Shown here piece by piece: positions 40,183-50,143 of a stretch of 64,000 nucleotides of DNA (positions are counted from its first letter, which is position 1; every line of letters begins with the position of its first letter). A program made the translations under genes and the position numbers. This DNA comes from Phycisphaera sp. (GTDB taxonomy: Bacteria; Planctomycetota; Phycisphaerae; Phycisphaerales; Phycisphaeraceae). The notes below the pieces were generated by a model. The model did no database searches, had not been told where the DNA came from, and saw only the letters and a program-made list of their open reading frames with translations. The stretch is taken from assembly GCA_016125215.1 (NCBI GenBank), contig WGMF01000015.1, positions 113,471 to 177,470 of the forward strand, in the 5' to 3' direction.

Positions 40183-40256
40183 GCCGACATAGCTCAGTTG
40201 GTTAGAGCGAGGGATTCATAAGCCCTAGGTCGGTGGTTCGAGTCCACCTGTCGGCA
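40183..40256 (+). tRNA. tRNA with CAT anticodon (elongator Met or lysidine-modified Ile)
   Basis: 74 bases. The acceptor stem GCCGACA/TGTCGGC pairs perfectly with A73. The D-arm is GCTCAGTTGGTTAGAGC, the anticodon loop TTCATAA (CAT) and the T-arm GGTGGTTCGAGTCCACC. CCA is not encoded. The G1-C72 pair rules out the initiator. The anticodon stem has an A-G mismatch at its loop end. Met and Ile2 cannot be separated by eye. Confidence 0.92.
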
Positions 40257-40448
40257 TTGGTTCGCAACAGGCGACAAAGGCCCGCCCCGTGCGTCCAACC
40301 GGGAATAGACCCGTCACCATCGCGGTTCAATTGATGAACCCGACCCCGGCCACGCGTCGTATCAGACATGCATACCCACCGGGTTTTGGATTATCATGTC
40401 TGCGCCCGACAAGGCTCAACAAACAACCCAACGGACCCGAACGCTTCA

Positions 40449-41030
40449 ATGGGTGACACCCCACACCATCCTTCCGGATCGATGACCCAGCCCCTCGTGA
40501 CCCTGCTCCATGAACTGGCAGGCGTGATCGGGCAGATGAACAACGAGGCCTACGGCCAATCGCCCGTGGGGGTTATGCGTTCGAGCATCGGCGGGCACGT
40601 GCGCCACAGCCTCGACCACATCCGTGCCCTGGCCGACGCCGCCGGCACCGGCCAGATCGATTACGACAAGCGTCAGCGCGGCACTGCCATCGAAACCGAC
40701 CGCCAAGCCGCGCTCGACGAGATCGACCGACTCATCGTGGTCTATTCAGTGATGGGTGATGAGGTCGCCATGCGCCCGGTCTCGCTGGTGATCCGTATGA
40801 CCGAGCAGGGCCGGGCCTACCCGATGACCTCGACGTTCGGGCGTGAGCTGGCGTACGTGCTCAGCCACACGATCCACCACAACGCGATCATGGCGGCCAT
40901 GGCGCAGACGCTCGGTTGTTCCACACCCGAACGCTTCGGCTACGCCCCCTCCACGCTGGCCTACCTCGACGCAAGGCGGACCGACCCGCAGCGCCACGGC
41001 GGGCAGGCCCCCAACGCATGTGCACAGTGA
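40449..41030 (+). CDS. DinB-like four-helix protein
   Basis: 193 residues from ATG 40449; ATG 40482 (MTQPLVTLLHELAG) is equally possible. SSIGGHVRHSLDHIRAL and VLSHTIHHNAIMAAMAQ carry the three histidines of the DinB/YfiT metal site, in the usual order of a four-helix bundle. Such proteins often act as metal-dependent thiol-S-transferases or are of unknown role. Its last 13 bases overlap the NRDE gene, so the two are probably translated together. Confidence 0.75.
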   Translation: MGDTPHHPSGSMTQPLVTLLHELAGVIGQMNNEAYGQSPVGVMRSSIGGHVRHSLDHIRALADAAGTGQIDYDKRQRGTAIETDRQAALDEIDRLIVVYSVMGDEVAMRPVSLVIRMTEQGRAYPMTSTFGRELAYVLSHTIHHNAIMAAMAQTLGCSTPERFGYAPSTLAYLDARRTDPQRHGGQAPNACAQ

Positions 41031-41782
41031 CGATCATCCCGCTGCGGCGGGGCGCGACAGAATCATCCACCCCAACGGGCTTGAGGCTGGCCGCCAACCG
41101 CGATGAGCTGCGCACACGCCCCACCGCCCAGCCACCTGTCATTCAAGAATTCCGGGGGCGGCGAGCGATCCTGCCCATCGACCCCGACTCCGGCGGGACG
41201 TGGGTCGCGGTCAACGACGCCGGCCTCGTGATGACCTTGCTCAACGTCAACCTCCCCGAGGGCTACGAGCGCACCGCCACGATGCGCAGCCGGGGGACGA
41301 TCATCCCGAACCTCTTGCACCACGGCACGCTTGAGGAAGCACTCAAAGATGTCAAAGACCTGCGTGCGGGGGATTTTCCGCCGTTTAGAATTGTGCTGGC
41401 TCAAGCGGATATCTACGCCACGGCGCGCAGCGACGGCAAGACGGTCACGATCCAGCACGGCACCTTGAGCGACGGACCGGCGTTTTTCACGTCATCGGGT
41501 TTGGGCGATGCGCTGGTCGATGGTCCGCGACGGGGTCTATTCGATTCGTGGTTCAACAGCCACGGCGTGACTCCCCAGCGTCAGGACGCGCTGCACGCGC
41601 ACCGTTGGCCCGAGCGCTTGCCCCTGAGCGTCTGCATGTCCCGCGCCGACGCCCGCACCGTCAGCCGAACCGTCGTCGAGATCGAAGGAACACCCCACGA
41701 TCCCGGCGCGATCCGCATGGTCTACACGCCTATCGAAGAAAACCTGTCGCAGGGCAAAACCGTGCGCGTGCAATTGGATTAG
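41018..41782 (+). CDS. NRDE (TANGO2-like) family protein
   Basis: 254 residues. MCTVTIIPL with Cys2 at the N-terminus, LAANRDE (the family NRDE motif) and DPDSGGTWVAVNDAGLVMTLLN match the TANGO2/NRDE domain. Cys2 could be an N-terminal nucleophile after Met removal, as in Ntn hydrolases. The reaction is not established; TANGO2 proteins are linked to haem or lipid handling. Starts inside the end of the DinB-like gene. Confidence 0.85.
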   Translation: MCTVTIIPLRRGATESSTPTGLRLAANRDELRTRPTAQPPVIQEFRGRRAILPIDPDSGGTWVAVNDAGLVMTLLNVNLPEGYERTATMRSRGTIIPNLLHHGTLEEALKDVKDLRAGDFPPFRIVLAQADIYATARSDGKTVTIQHGTLSDGPAFFTSSGLGDALVDGPRRGLFDSWFNSHGVTPQRQDALHAHRWPERLPLSVCMSRADARTVSRTVVEIEGTPHDPGAIRMVYTPIEENLSQGKTVRVQLD

Positions 41783-41836
41783 CAAAGAAAAACAGGGGGA
41801 ATGCTTGGGTTTTCCCCACACCCAACGCCCGCGTGC

Positions 41837-41865
41837 TTGGCGCACGCTTACACCCGTCCTACCAT
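41837..41865 (+). promoter_or_regulatory. Possible cysK promoter
   Basis: TTGGCG (41837-41842) and TACCAT (41860-41865), spacer 17, followed 67 bases later by the ATG. Matches are moderate. Confidence 0.3.
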
Positions 41866-41931
41866 GATAAGTAGACCACAAGGGGTGGGGCCCACGGTCA
41901 TCTCTTCAAAGCATCCCCATGGAGCTTAACC

Positions 41932-42918
<987 letters not shown>

Positions 42919-42940
42919 CCCCCGGAATCCGGAAGAATTG

Positions 42941-43101
42941 AACCACAGAGGCACAGAGGCACAGAGGCACAATGATCGAGCCGAAGTGTTGGGTGCGTGG
43001 TCGGAGACCGACTACCTCTAAGCATCCAGCCAGTCTTGTGATTTTTTTGTCAGTTCTCCTCTTCTTGTCTCGACCTCTGTGTCTCTGAGCCTTTGTGGTT
43101 T
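42941..43101. repeat. ACAGAGGC-family inverted repeat
   Basis: The left arm 42941-42970 is AACC followed by three ACAGAGGC units. The right arm 43071-43101 is its inverse, matching at about 24 of 27 positions. A GTCGG-AGA-CCGAC hairpin lies inside. The spacer 42919-43291 holds no other feature than the ribosome site GGAGG at about 43279. Confidence 0.8.
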
Positions 43102-43291
43102 TTCCGGTCCATCTGTAACGGATAAACCATTTCAAATTGCCGTGCGGCCTGTGCGTGTGAGCTGACCGTGTAAAAAAATTATCGGCACCGCGGTTTTTGG
43201 CCGATGGTGCCGGGTGGGGTGCGCGGGGTTTTCAATCCGCGCGCGTATCATGCTCTGGGTCATGTGCCTTTTTTACGGAGGTCACTCGCCG

Positions 43292-44098
43292 ATGAGCCTT
43301 GCGGAATCACCAGCAAAAAATCACTCATCCGACCGCACGTGGGTTCGGCCGTTGGTGCGGTACGTGGACGAAGAACAGGCGGTCGTCGACACGCACGTCT
43401 TTCTCAAACAGTCCCAGGCTGCGTCGGTGGACCGCAGGCAACGACGCGACGGCATCGACGTGCTCATCCAGATCAAGGGCGCGGACGGTCGGAGCTTCGA
43501 GCGCCGAACGCACCTCAGTGACGACCAGGTCGCGGGCATGGTGCGGGTCGAACTCGTCTCCCCGCAGCGCTGGTGGCCTGCGGGCATGGGCGGGCAGGAC
43601 CTCTATCAACTCTCCGTCGCGCTCGTGTGTCAGAGTGAGGTCATCGACACCTGGCAGACGACGATCGGTTTGACCTCCGTGCGCACCGACACCGGCGAGA
43701 GCGACGTGGTGCCCCCGACGCTTCTGGTCAACGGCCGCGCGTGCGAGGTCCACAACGTCGTACCCGTCGACCCGGTGGACGAAGAGCACCTGCTCGCGGT
43801 GGGCAGCGATTCGATTTTATTTGTGCGCCACCACTTCGGGCCTGATGTGTTGTATCACGCCGCCGACCGCGCTGGGCTGCTGCTCGTGCAGGGCATCCCG
43901 GACCCGGCCAAAGACCCCAGGACCGACCTGCGCACACAGGTCGACCGCCTCGCGTGCCACCCGAGCCTGGCGGGCTATTTCATCGACGCAGCCTGCAGCG
44001 TGTCGAACGAATTGTCGGCGGTGCTTCGTGAGATGGACCCGACGCGGCGCATCTTCCGTGCGCTGCCGTGGACCGAGTCGCACGACCTGGTGGCTTAA
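43292..44098 (+). CDS. GH2-like (beta-mannosidase-type) fragment protein, catalytic part missing
   Basis: 268 residues from ATG 43292, chosen because GGAGG lies about ten bases ahead. RWWPAGMGGQDLYQLSVALV...WQTTIGLTSV matches the Ig-like domain of family 2 glycoside hydrolases. LLVNGRACEVHNVVPVDPVDEEHLL...HAADRAGLLLVQGIPDP...HPSLAGYFIDA follows the start of their TIM barrel. The protein ends before the acid/base and nucleophile glutamates, so it is probably not a working glycosidase; it may bind a glycan or be a decayed gene. Confidence 0.5.
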   Translation: MSLAESPAKNHSSDRTWVRPLVRYVDEEQAVVDTHVFLKQSQAASVDRRQRRDGIDVLIQIKGADGRSFERRTHLSDDQVAGMVRVELVSPQRWWPAGMGGQDLYQLSVALVCQSEVIDTWQTTIGLTSVRTDTGESDVVPPTLLVNGRACEVHNVVPVDPVDEEHLLAVGSDSILFVRHHFGPDVLYHAADRAGLLLVQGIPDPAKDPRTDLRTQVDRLACHPSLAGYFIDAACSVSNELSAVLREMDPTRRIFRALPWTESHDLVA

Positions 44099-44117
44099 GA
44101 GCAAGCCGCAATTTGAT

Positions 44118-44252
44118 TCACCACAGAGACACCGAGGCTCGGAGAGATACGCTCGTATCGATACAGAAACCGCAGATTTCACAGATGACGCAGATTCAAG
44201 GCAGATTTCCCGGTTCCCAATCTGATCTGTGTAATCTGCGTAATCTGTGGTT
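44118..44252. repeat. CGCAGAT-family inverted repeat with ACAGAG lead-in
   Basis: Inner arms 44168-44196 and 44219-44252, loop CAAGGCAGATTTCCCGG. The left flank CGTATCGATACAG (44154-44166) matches the right flank of the copies at 35233 and 63823 in inverse orientation. A one-sided ACCACAGAGACACCGAGG block (44120-44140) precedes it. Confidence 0.85.
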
Positions 44253-44333
44253 TCATCCCCGCTACCGATGTTTCATGCGTTTGCGATAGAGTTCATTCCG
44301 ATAGGTGATCCAAGTCGATCCACTACAGCCCGG

Positions 44334-45200
44334 TCACATGAACTGCCAGTCGCCGGTGTAGACGCAGTACGCCCACAGCACCGCGTTGGCCACGGCGTGC
44401 GACCAGATGACGGGGCCTAACCCCATCGGCTGCTTGCCCCGTTTCAACCTCCGGGGGTTGCTCCACCAGACCAGGAAACACCACGCCAGACCACACACGA
44501 GCGCGCCCGGCCAGTCACGCGGCGCGTGGTGCGACATGAAGACCATGGTCGAGAGCGTGACGCCCGAAAAACTCAGCGCACCCATCGGCGTGTTGTTGAA
44601 GGCTTTCTCGAAGACGCGCTGGTGGCGGTCGGCCCGCTGCGCAAGCTGCGTGTGCATGAGGTACTCGCCCACGAGCGGCAGATCCTGGAGCAGTTGCATC
44701 AGCCCGATCCCGACCGCGCGGAAGCGGTGAAACATGCGCAGCAGGAGCGAACGCACAAACATCTCCTCGACCATCGGCACGACAATGCTCATCCCCAGCA
44801 GGCGCAGGCCCAGCGACACGTAGCGCACCGGCCCGGTCATGGTGGCAAAGTAATGCTCGCTGTTGTCGTAGCCAAACGTCTCGGGGAAGAGGCGGACCAT
44901 CCCCATGCCCAGCGCGACCCACGCCACGATGACAAGCACGCCCACGGGGATCGCCAGCGTGTCGAGCTTCCAGTTGAGCTCGGGCAGGAGTCTGCGGTAA
45001 CGGTAGAGCAGCGCCGCGGTGAGCACACACTGCGTGGTGTAGAGGACCGGGTAGAGGATGTCGTGCCAGGACTGCCCGAACTGGACGATGGGGAGGAAGG
45101 CCAGGTAAAAAAAGAAGATGCCGAAGCGCGGGTGCGCGGGGTGGCCGGCCATCCAACGGTCGAGCCTTTGGAGGAACGAACGGTGGCCGACCTTGGGCAT
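44334..45200 (-). CDS. CPBP-family intramembrane metalloprotease
   Basis: 288 residues from ATG 45200; a GTG at 45269 would add a Pro/Thr-rich lead. There are about seven to eight membrane helices. VVPMVEEMFVRSLLLRMFHR gives the EExxxR motif, with later histidines in MSHHAPRD and WSHAVANAVLW, the three motifs of CPBP (Abi/Rce1) glutamic-type proteases. Such proteins cleave membrane substrates; some are tied to exosortase systems. No partner is adjacent. The 3' end lies near a repeat. Confidence 0.82.
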   Translation of the reverse strand: MPKVGHRSFLQRLDRWMAGHPAHPRFGIFFFYLAFLPIVQFGQSWHDILYPVLYTTQCVLTAALLYRYRRLLPELNWKLDTLAIPVGVLVIVAWVALGMGMVRLFPETFGYDNSEHYFATMTGPVRYVSLGLRLLGMSIVVPMVEEMFVRSLLLRMFHRFRAVGIGLMQLLQDLPLVGEYLMHTQLAQRADRHQRVFEKAFNNTPMGALSFSGVTLSTMVFMSHHAPRDWPGALVCGLAWCFLVWWSNPRRLKRGKQPMGLGPVIWSHAVANAVLWAYCVYTGDWQFM

Positions 45201-45325
45201 AGCGGGGGCCTTCACGGCGGGCGTGAGCTGGTTCGGCGTCGGGCTAGGCGGGGAAGGATCGGGCGTCACGTTGGGCTTAGGATAACAGTCGGACAGGTCT
45301 GTGATTTTAATGAGGCCCGCACGCC

Positions 45326-45826
45326 ATGCACCCAGCCGACCTGGACAATCAAACGCTTTGGGAGGCCTGTGACGCCTCTGCCAAAAAAGCCTCCGGCCCG
45401 GGCGGCCAACGGCGAAACAAGGTCCAGACCGCCGTCGTCCTGACCCACCGCGCAACAGGCCTGACCGCACAGGCCTCCGAACGCCGCAGCCGGGAGGAGA
45501 ACAGGCGCGTCGCCCTCCGCCGATTGAGGATGCAACTGGCCCTGCATGTGCGCACCGAGCGTAAACTGACCGAGGGCGGCAGCGCATTGTGGAAGAGCCG
45601 CTGCCGGGGCGGGGTGATCGCGCTGAATCAAGACCATCACGACGTGCCCTCGATGATCGCTGAAGCGCTCGATGTGATTGAACAGTGCCGCATGGACCAC
45701 GCGAGGGCGGCGGACGTGCTGGGCTGCAGCGCGACGCAACTGGTGAAACTCTTGAAACTCGAACCCGAGGCGCTGGCGCAACTCAACGACTCACGGGTCA
45801 AAAAAGGCAAGCGACCGCTCATGTGA
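45326..45826 (+). CDS. Peptide chain release factor-like protein (GGQ domain)
   Basis: 166 residues. SGPGGQRRNKVQTAVVLTH is the GGQ catalytic loop of class I release factors, followed by the basic helix SERRSREENRRVALRRLR. The codon-recognition domains of RF1/RF2 are absent, as in ArfB-type rescue hydrolases. The C-terminal ~60 residues (AADVLGCSATQLVKLLKLEPEAL) look like a helix-turn-helix rather than the short basic tail of ArfB. It is a likely ribosome-rescue peptidyl-tRNA hydrolase. Divergent from the protease gene. Confidence 0.82.
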   Translation: MHPADLDNQTLWEACDASAKKASGPGGQRRNKVQTAVVLTHRATGLTAQASERRSREENRRVALRRLRMQLALHVRTERKLTEGGSALWKSRCRGGVIALNQDHHDVPSMIAEALDVIEQCRMDHARAADVLGCSATQLVKLLKLEPEALAQLNDSRVKKGKRPLM

Positions 45827-45983
45827 ATGACGGGCCGACGTTTTTCAACCCGGTTCCCTCGACCCAGCTAAGATACCTCTGAACACCTCCGCCGCGCCGG
45901 TCTGACCAGACCGTCACCGTGTGGCTCGCACCCGGCGCGGTCGTGTTGCGTTGAATGTCCCATGATCCTCACGGAGTCCGTGC

Positions 45984-48368
45984 ATGTCAGAATCCGCGTC
46001 CAATCCTCAAAATCAACCGCCCCGAATCACCGACCCCCGCAGCGTGCAGACCGTCGCGCTGGTCGGTTCGTACGTCCCCCGACAATGCGGCATTGCGACC
46101 TTTACCAAGGACCTGCGCGACGCGATTGCCACCGAGCTTGGCCAGGGCCAGGCCACCGTGCTGGCGATGGACGATATCCCCGAGTCCTACAACTACCCCA
46201 ACGAGGTCCGCTTCCAGATCCCCGAACAGAAACAAGCCGACTACCGCACCGCGTCCGAACTGCTCAATATCAACCAGATTGACGTGGCGGTCATCCAGCA
46301 CGAGTACGGCATCTTCGGCGGCAAGGACGGTTCGTACCTCATGGAACTGCTCAAGCGGCTGCGTATGCCGATCATCACCACGCTGCACACCGTGCTGCGC
46401 GACCCCAGCGCCGGGCAACGCGCCGTCATGCGCGACCTCTCACGCCTGAGCGACAAGCTCATCGTCATGAGCCACGCATGCGTCGACATCCTCCACGAGG
46501 TCTACAACGTCCCCGACGACCGCATCGAGATGATCCCGCACGGCATCCCCGACGTGCCCTTCTCCGACTCGTCATTCTTCAAGGACCAGTTCGGCCTTGA
46601 GGGACGCAGCGTCATGCTGACGTTCGGCCTGCTCGGCCCGGGCAAGGGGATCGAACTCGTCCTCAAGGCCCTGCCCCGGATCGTTGAAAACCACCCCAAC
46701 GTGGTCTACGTCATCCTCGGCGCGACCCACCCGAATATCCTCCGCAACGAGGGCAACGCCTACCGGGACTCGCTCGAACGCCTCGTCGACAGGCTCGGGG
46801 TGCGCGAGAACGTCGCCTTCCACAACCGCTACGTCACGATCGACGAACTCGTACGCTACATCGGCACAGCGGATATCTACGTCACGCCCTACCCCAACCC
46901 CGCACAGGTCGTCTCGGGCACACTGGCCTACACCGTCGGCGCGGGCAAGGCCGTCGTCTCCACACCCTACGTCTACGCCCGGGAAGTTCTGGCTGATGGA
47001 CGCGGCAGGCTCTTTGATTTCAACGACGCGGACCAGTTGGCCGACGCGGTGGTTGAACTGCTCGACGACCCCGTCAAGCGCGACGCCATGCGCAAACGCG
47101 CCTACCTCTATGGCCGGCCGATGGTGTGGAAAGAAGTGGCCCGGCGGTATCTCGAAGTCGCCCGGCAGGTGGCCGGCGAACGCAAACGCAGCCCGCGTCC
47201 GGTTGCGGCCTTCAAATCCGATGAAGACCACACCCCCGCCCTGCCCGAACTGAGCCTGGCGCACCTGCGCCGCATGACCGACGACACCGGCATGCTCCAG
47301 CACGCCATCTACGCCATCCCCGACCGGCACCACGGCTACTGCACCGACGACAACTCCCGCGCCCTCGTCACAGCCCTGCTGTGTTACGAATTGACCAAGG
47401 ACAAGAGCGTCCAGCCCCTCACGGACACCTACCTCTCTTTCCTCCACCACGCCTTCAACCGCGAAAACAAACGCTTCCGCAACTTCATGAGCTTCGACCG
47501 ACAGTGGCTCGAAGAGGTCGGCAGCGATGACGTCCACGGTCGGGCGGTCTGGTCGCTGGGTATTGCCGTCGCGCTGGCGCCCAACAAATCGGTGCTCTCG
47601 TTTGCCACACGCCTGTTCAACGAGGCGTTGCTGCGGGCCGAGGAACTGACCTACCCCCGCTCTTGGGCGTTCTCACTCGTGGGCATCCACGCCTACCTCC
47701 AGCGCTTCGGCGGGGACACGCGCGCCAGGCGAGTCAGGACCGTGCTGGCGCAAAGGCTCTTCGACCGCTTCCGTGCCAACGCCTCGGAGGACTGGCCCTG
47801 GTGCGAGGACGTGGTCACTTACGACAACGCCAAGCTCCCCCACGCGCTGATCCTCGCCGGTCAGTGGATCCCCGATAACGCCATGCTCGAACAGGGCCTC
47901 AAATCCCTCGACTGGCTCCTGCGTTTGCAACTGCTGCCCGACAAGACCGTGAGCCTGATCGGCAATCAGGGCTGGATCAAGCGTAACGGCGAACGCGCCC
48001 GCTTCGACCAGCAACCGATCGAAGCGATGGCCATCATCGAGGCCTGCGCAGAGGCTTACCGGTCGACGCAGGACCGCCTGTGGATCGAGCGTGCCCACCA
48101 GACGCTGGGCTTCTTCACCGGTGCCAACGACACGCACTCGGTGCTCTACGATTACCACACCGGCGGGTGTTGTGATGGCCTGCACGCCGATGGACCGAAC
48201 CATAACCAGGGGGCCGAGTCCACACTCGCGTGGCTGATCTCGCTGCTCACCGTGATGTGGCTCGACCGCGCGGTGGGCCTCGAAGACGCCGAGGCCGTCA
48301 AGACCCTCACCGGCGAACGTGCCAGCGATGAGTCCCCCGGGGGCGAGGTCGAAGCGGCTCTGACGTGA
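45984..48368 (+). CDS. Family 4 glycosyltransferase fused to an alpha-helical barrel domain
   Basis: 794 residues. The N-terminal GT-B part (about 20-400) has SYVPRQCGIATFTKDL, QHEYGIFGGKDG, HGIPDVPF and LLGPGKGIELVLKALP, with the donor-site region around YVTPYPNPAQVVSGTLAYTVGAGK. The C-terminal ~380 residues (MLQHAIYAIPDRHHGYCTDDNSRALV, NHNQGAESTLAWL) look like an (alpha/alpha)6 barrel. It is followed by a GH130 phosphorylase on the same strand, a pairing that suggests synthesis and turnover of a mannose-containing oligosaccharide. ACGGAG precedes the ATG. Confidence 0.85.
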   Translation: MSESASNPQNQPPRITDPRSVQTVALVGSYVPRQCGIATFTKDLRDAIATELGQGQATVLAMDDIPESYNYPNEVRFQIPEQKQADYRTASELLNINQIDVAVIQHEYGIFGGKDGSYLMELLKRLRMPIITTLHTVLRDPSAGQRAVMRDLSRLSDKLIVMSHACVDILHEVYNVPDDRIEMIPHGIPDVPFSDSSFFKDQFGLEGRSVMLTFGLLGPGKGIELVLKALPRIVENHPNVVYVILGATHPNILRNEGNAYRDSLERLVDRLGVRENVAFHNRYVTIDELVRYIGTADIYVTPYPNPAQVVSGTLAYTVGAGKAVVSTPYVYAREVLADGRGRLFDFNDADQLADAVVELLDDPVKRDAMRKRAYLYGRPMVWKEVARRYLEVARQVAGERKRSPRPVAAFKSDEDHTPALPELSLAHLRRMTDDTGMLQHAIYAIPDRHHGYCTDDNSRALVTALLCYELTKDKSVQPLTDTYLSFLHHAFNRENKRFRNFMSFDRQWLEEVGSDDVHGRAVWSLGIAVALAPNKSVLSFATRLFNEALLRAEELTYPRSWAFSLVGIHAYLQRFGGDTRARRVRTVLAQRLFDRFRANASEDWPWCEDVVTYDNAKLPHALILAGQWIPDNAMLEQGLKSLDWLLRLQLLPDKTVSLIGNQGWIKRNGERARFDQQPIEAMAIIEACAEAYRSTQDRLWIERAHQTLGFFTGANDTHSVLYDYHTGGCCDGLHADGPNHNQGAESTLAWLISLLTVMWLDRAVGLEDAEAVKTLTGERASDESPGGEVEAALT

Positions 48369-48381
48369 AGGGTTAGAAAAG

Positions 48382-48574
48382 TTATCCGCAGATGACGCAG
48401 ATGAATACAAATCCGAATCGCGTCTGCGGTTAGCCGTGGCTATGGCAAGCGGGTGTTTTTTGCAAAATCAAAGTCATTGTTAGAGGTGATGAACCAGCCA
48501 AACGATCGGATGAAGTGGTCGCATTGATGCCGACGGCGATTCAAACTCTCTTCATCTGCGTCATCTGCGGATAA
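48382..48574. repeat. Perfect 24-base inverted repeat (CGCAGATGA type)
   Basis: 48382-48405 (TTATCCGCAGATGACGCAG, then ATGAA) pairs perfectly with 48551-48574. A second half-copy, TCTGCGGTTAGCCGTGG, lies at 48423-48439. It separates the GT4 and GH130 genes. Confidence 0.88.
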
Positions 48575-48625
48575 AACGCCTGCTTCAATGCTGCCGAAGA
48601 CGAAACATCGCAAGGAGACCCAAGT

Positions 48626-50137
48626 ATGAACACACCGGCGAATGGGTTTGGGTCGCTGATCCCCTCGGCCGAGCGCGACCCGATCCAGGTCACGCGGCTG
48701 CCGATCAAGTTCGAGGGCGACGACGCGCGGGTCATCCTGCTGCCCTTCATGGCGACGTACGCGCCGCGCGTGCGTTCGCTCTTCGAACGCATTGCCAAAC
48801 TCGACGAACGCACCGTCGAGGTCGCCATCAAGCTCGTCAGCGAACACTACCAGTCCCGGCACGACCGCATCGACAAAGAATTCAGCAGACACTACGCCGC
48901 GGCCGTAGCCATCACGGGCGACCCCGACCACTGGAGCGATGCCCGCAAACGACTCGCCGGAGCGTTTCTTACGATGGAATACTCCATCGAGGCGGCTGCG
49001 CTGTTCAACCCATCGATCGTCCCCCACCCCGACCAGTCGGCCATGAAGCGGGGATACGTCCGGTTCCTGATGAGTCTGCGTGCCACGGGGGAGGGCCACG
49101 TCTCCTCGATCGTCTTCCGCACCGGCGTCATCACAGCGGACAACAGCGTGGTTATGGACCCGACGCCCCGCGTGGTGAGCCGGGCCAAGGTCTCGCCCGA
49201 TCGCTCCTACCACAAGCCCCTCTTCCAGCGGAAGCTCGGTGAGATGGGTGTGCACGGCCCGACCGCCGAGGCCGTGATCAACCCGCTGCCCGAACGCTTC
49301 TCACTCATCCAGCTCCACCAATCCCTCGAAACCGTCCGCGCCGAACACGGCCACAAGCCCACCACCGCGCCCGCCATCGAGAATATCACCTTCCTCGCAC
49401 GTTCAAACTATCACATCGACATGCCCGAGGAGGAGCCCCTCTCGGAATTGGTCATCTACCCCATGTCCGAGGACGAATCGCGCGGCATGGAAGACCTGCG
49501 ACTCGTCCGATTCACACACGACGACGGCCAGGTGGAATACTTCGGGACCTACACCGCCTACAACGGCTACCGCATTCTCCCCATGATGCTGCAGACCAGC
49601 GACTTCAGACGCATCGAGGTCCACTCCCTCAACGGCGCGTGTGCCATCAACAAGGGCATGGCCTTGTTCCCGCGAAAGATCGGCGGGCACTACGTCATGT
49701 GCTCGCGTATTGATGGCGAGAACCTCTTCATCTCCTACTCCGACTACCCCCACTTCTGGGAGAGCGCGAAAATGCTCAAGTCCCCACGCTCGCCGTGGGA
49801 ACTCATGCAGGTCGGCAACTGTGGCTCACCCATCGAAACCGACGAGGGCTGGCTCTTGCTCACGCACGGTGTCGGGCCGATGCGCACCTACTGCATCGGC
49901 GCCATGCTCCTGGACCGCGACGACCCGCTCAAGGTCAAGGGCTCTCTCAGCCAGCCGCTCATCACACCCGTCGAAGAGGAACGCGAGGGCTACGTCCCCA
50001 ACGTCGTATACACCTGCGGCGCCATGGCCCACGGTGAAAACCTCTTCATCCCCTACGCCCTCTCCGACACCTCGACCACCGTCGCGGTCGTCAAGCTCCC
50101 GGACCTGATTAACAGGTTGTTGGATTCCAAGCCCTGA
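48626..50137 (+). CDS. Glycoside hydrolase family 130 protein (mannoside phosphorylase type), long form
   Basis: 503 residues. The five-bladed propeller of GH130 is recognisable from about 220 on: SRGMEDLRLVRFTHDDGQVEYFGTYTAYNG (the catalytic Asp is expected in MEDLR), KGMALFPRKIGGHYVMCSRIDGENL, LMQVGNCGSPIETDEGWLLLTHGVGPMRTYCIGAMLLD. GH130 enzymes phosphorolyse beta-mannosides. The N-terminal ~200 residues are an additional helical region. It lies downstream of the GT4 fusion, with AAGGAGACC before the ATG. Confidence 0.88.
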   Translation: MNTPANGFGSLIPSAERDPIQVTRLPIKFEGDDARVILLPFMATYAPRVRSLFERIAKLDERTVEVAIKLVSEHYQSRHDRIDKEFSRHYAAAVAITGDPDHWSDARKRLAGAFLTMEYSIEAAALFNPSIVPHPDQSAMKRGYVRFLMSLRATGEGHVSSIVFRTGVITADNSVVMDPTPRVVSRAKVSPDRSYHKPLFQRKLGEMGVHGPTAEAVINPLPERFSLIQLHQSLETVRAEHGHKPTTAPAIENITFLARSNYHIDMPEEEPLSELVIYPMSEDESRGMEDLRLVRFTHDDGQVEYFGTYTAYNGYRILPMMLQTSDFRRIEVHSLNGACAINKGMALFPRKIGGHYVMCSRIDGENLFISYSDYPHFWESAKMLKSPRSPWELMQVGNCGSPIETDEGWLLLTHGVGPMRTYCIGAMLLDRDDPLKVKGSLSQPLITPVEEEREGYVPNVVYTCGAMAHGENLFIPYALSDTSTTVAVVKLPDLINRLLDSKP

Positions 50138-50143
50138 GTCGAC

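Noticed and set aside
40183..40256. Initiator tRNA-fMet
   Set aside because: The first acceptor pair is G1-C72, not the unpaired C1-A72 of bacterial initiators.
40332..40348. Palindrome GGTTCA-ATTGA-TGAACC as an operator
   Set aside because: Only six-base arms and no promoter boxes around it; could be chance.
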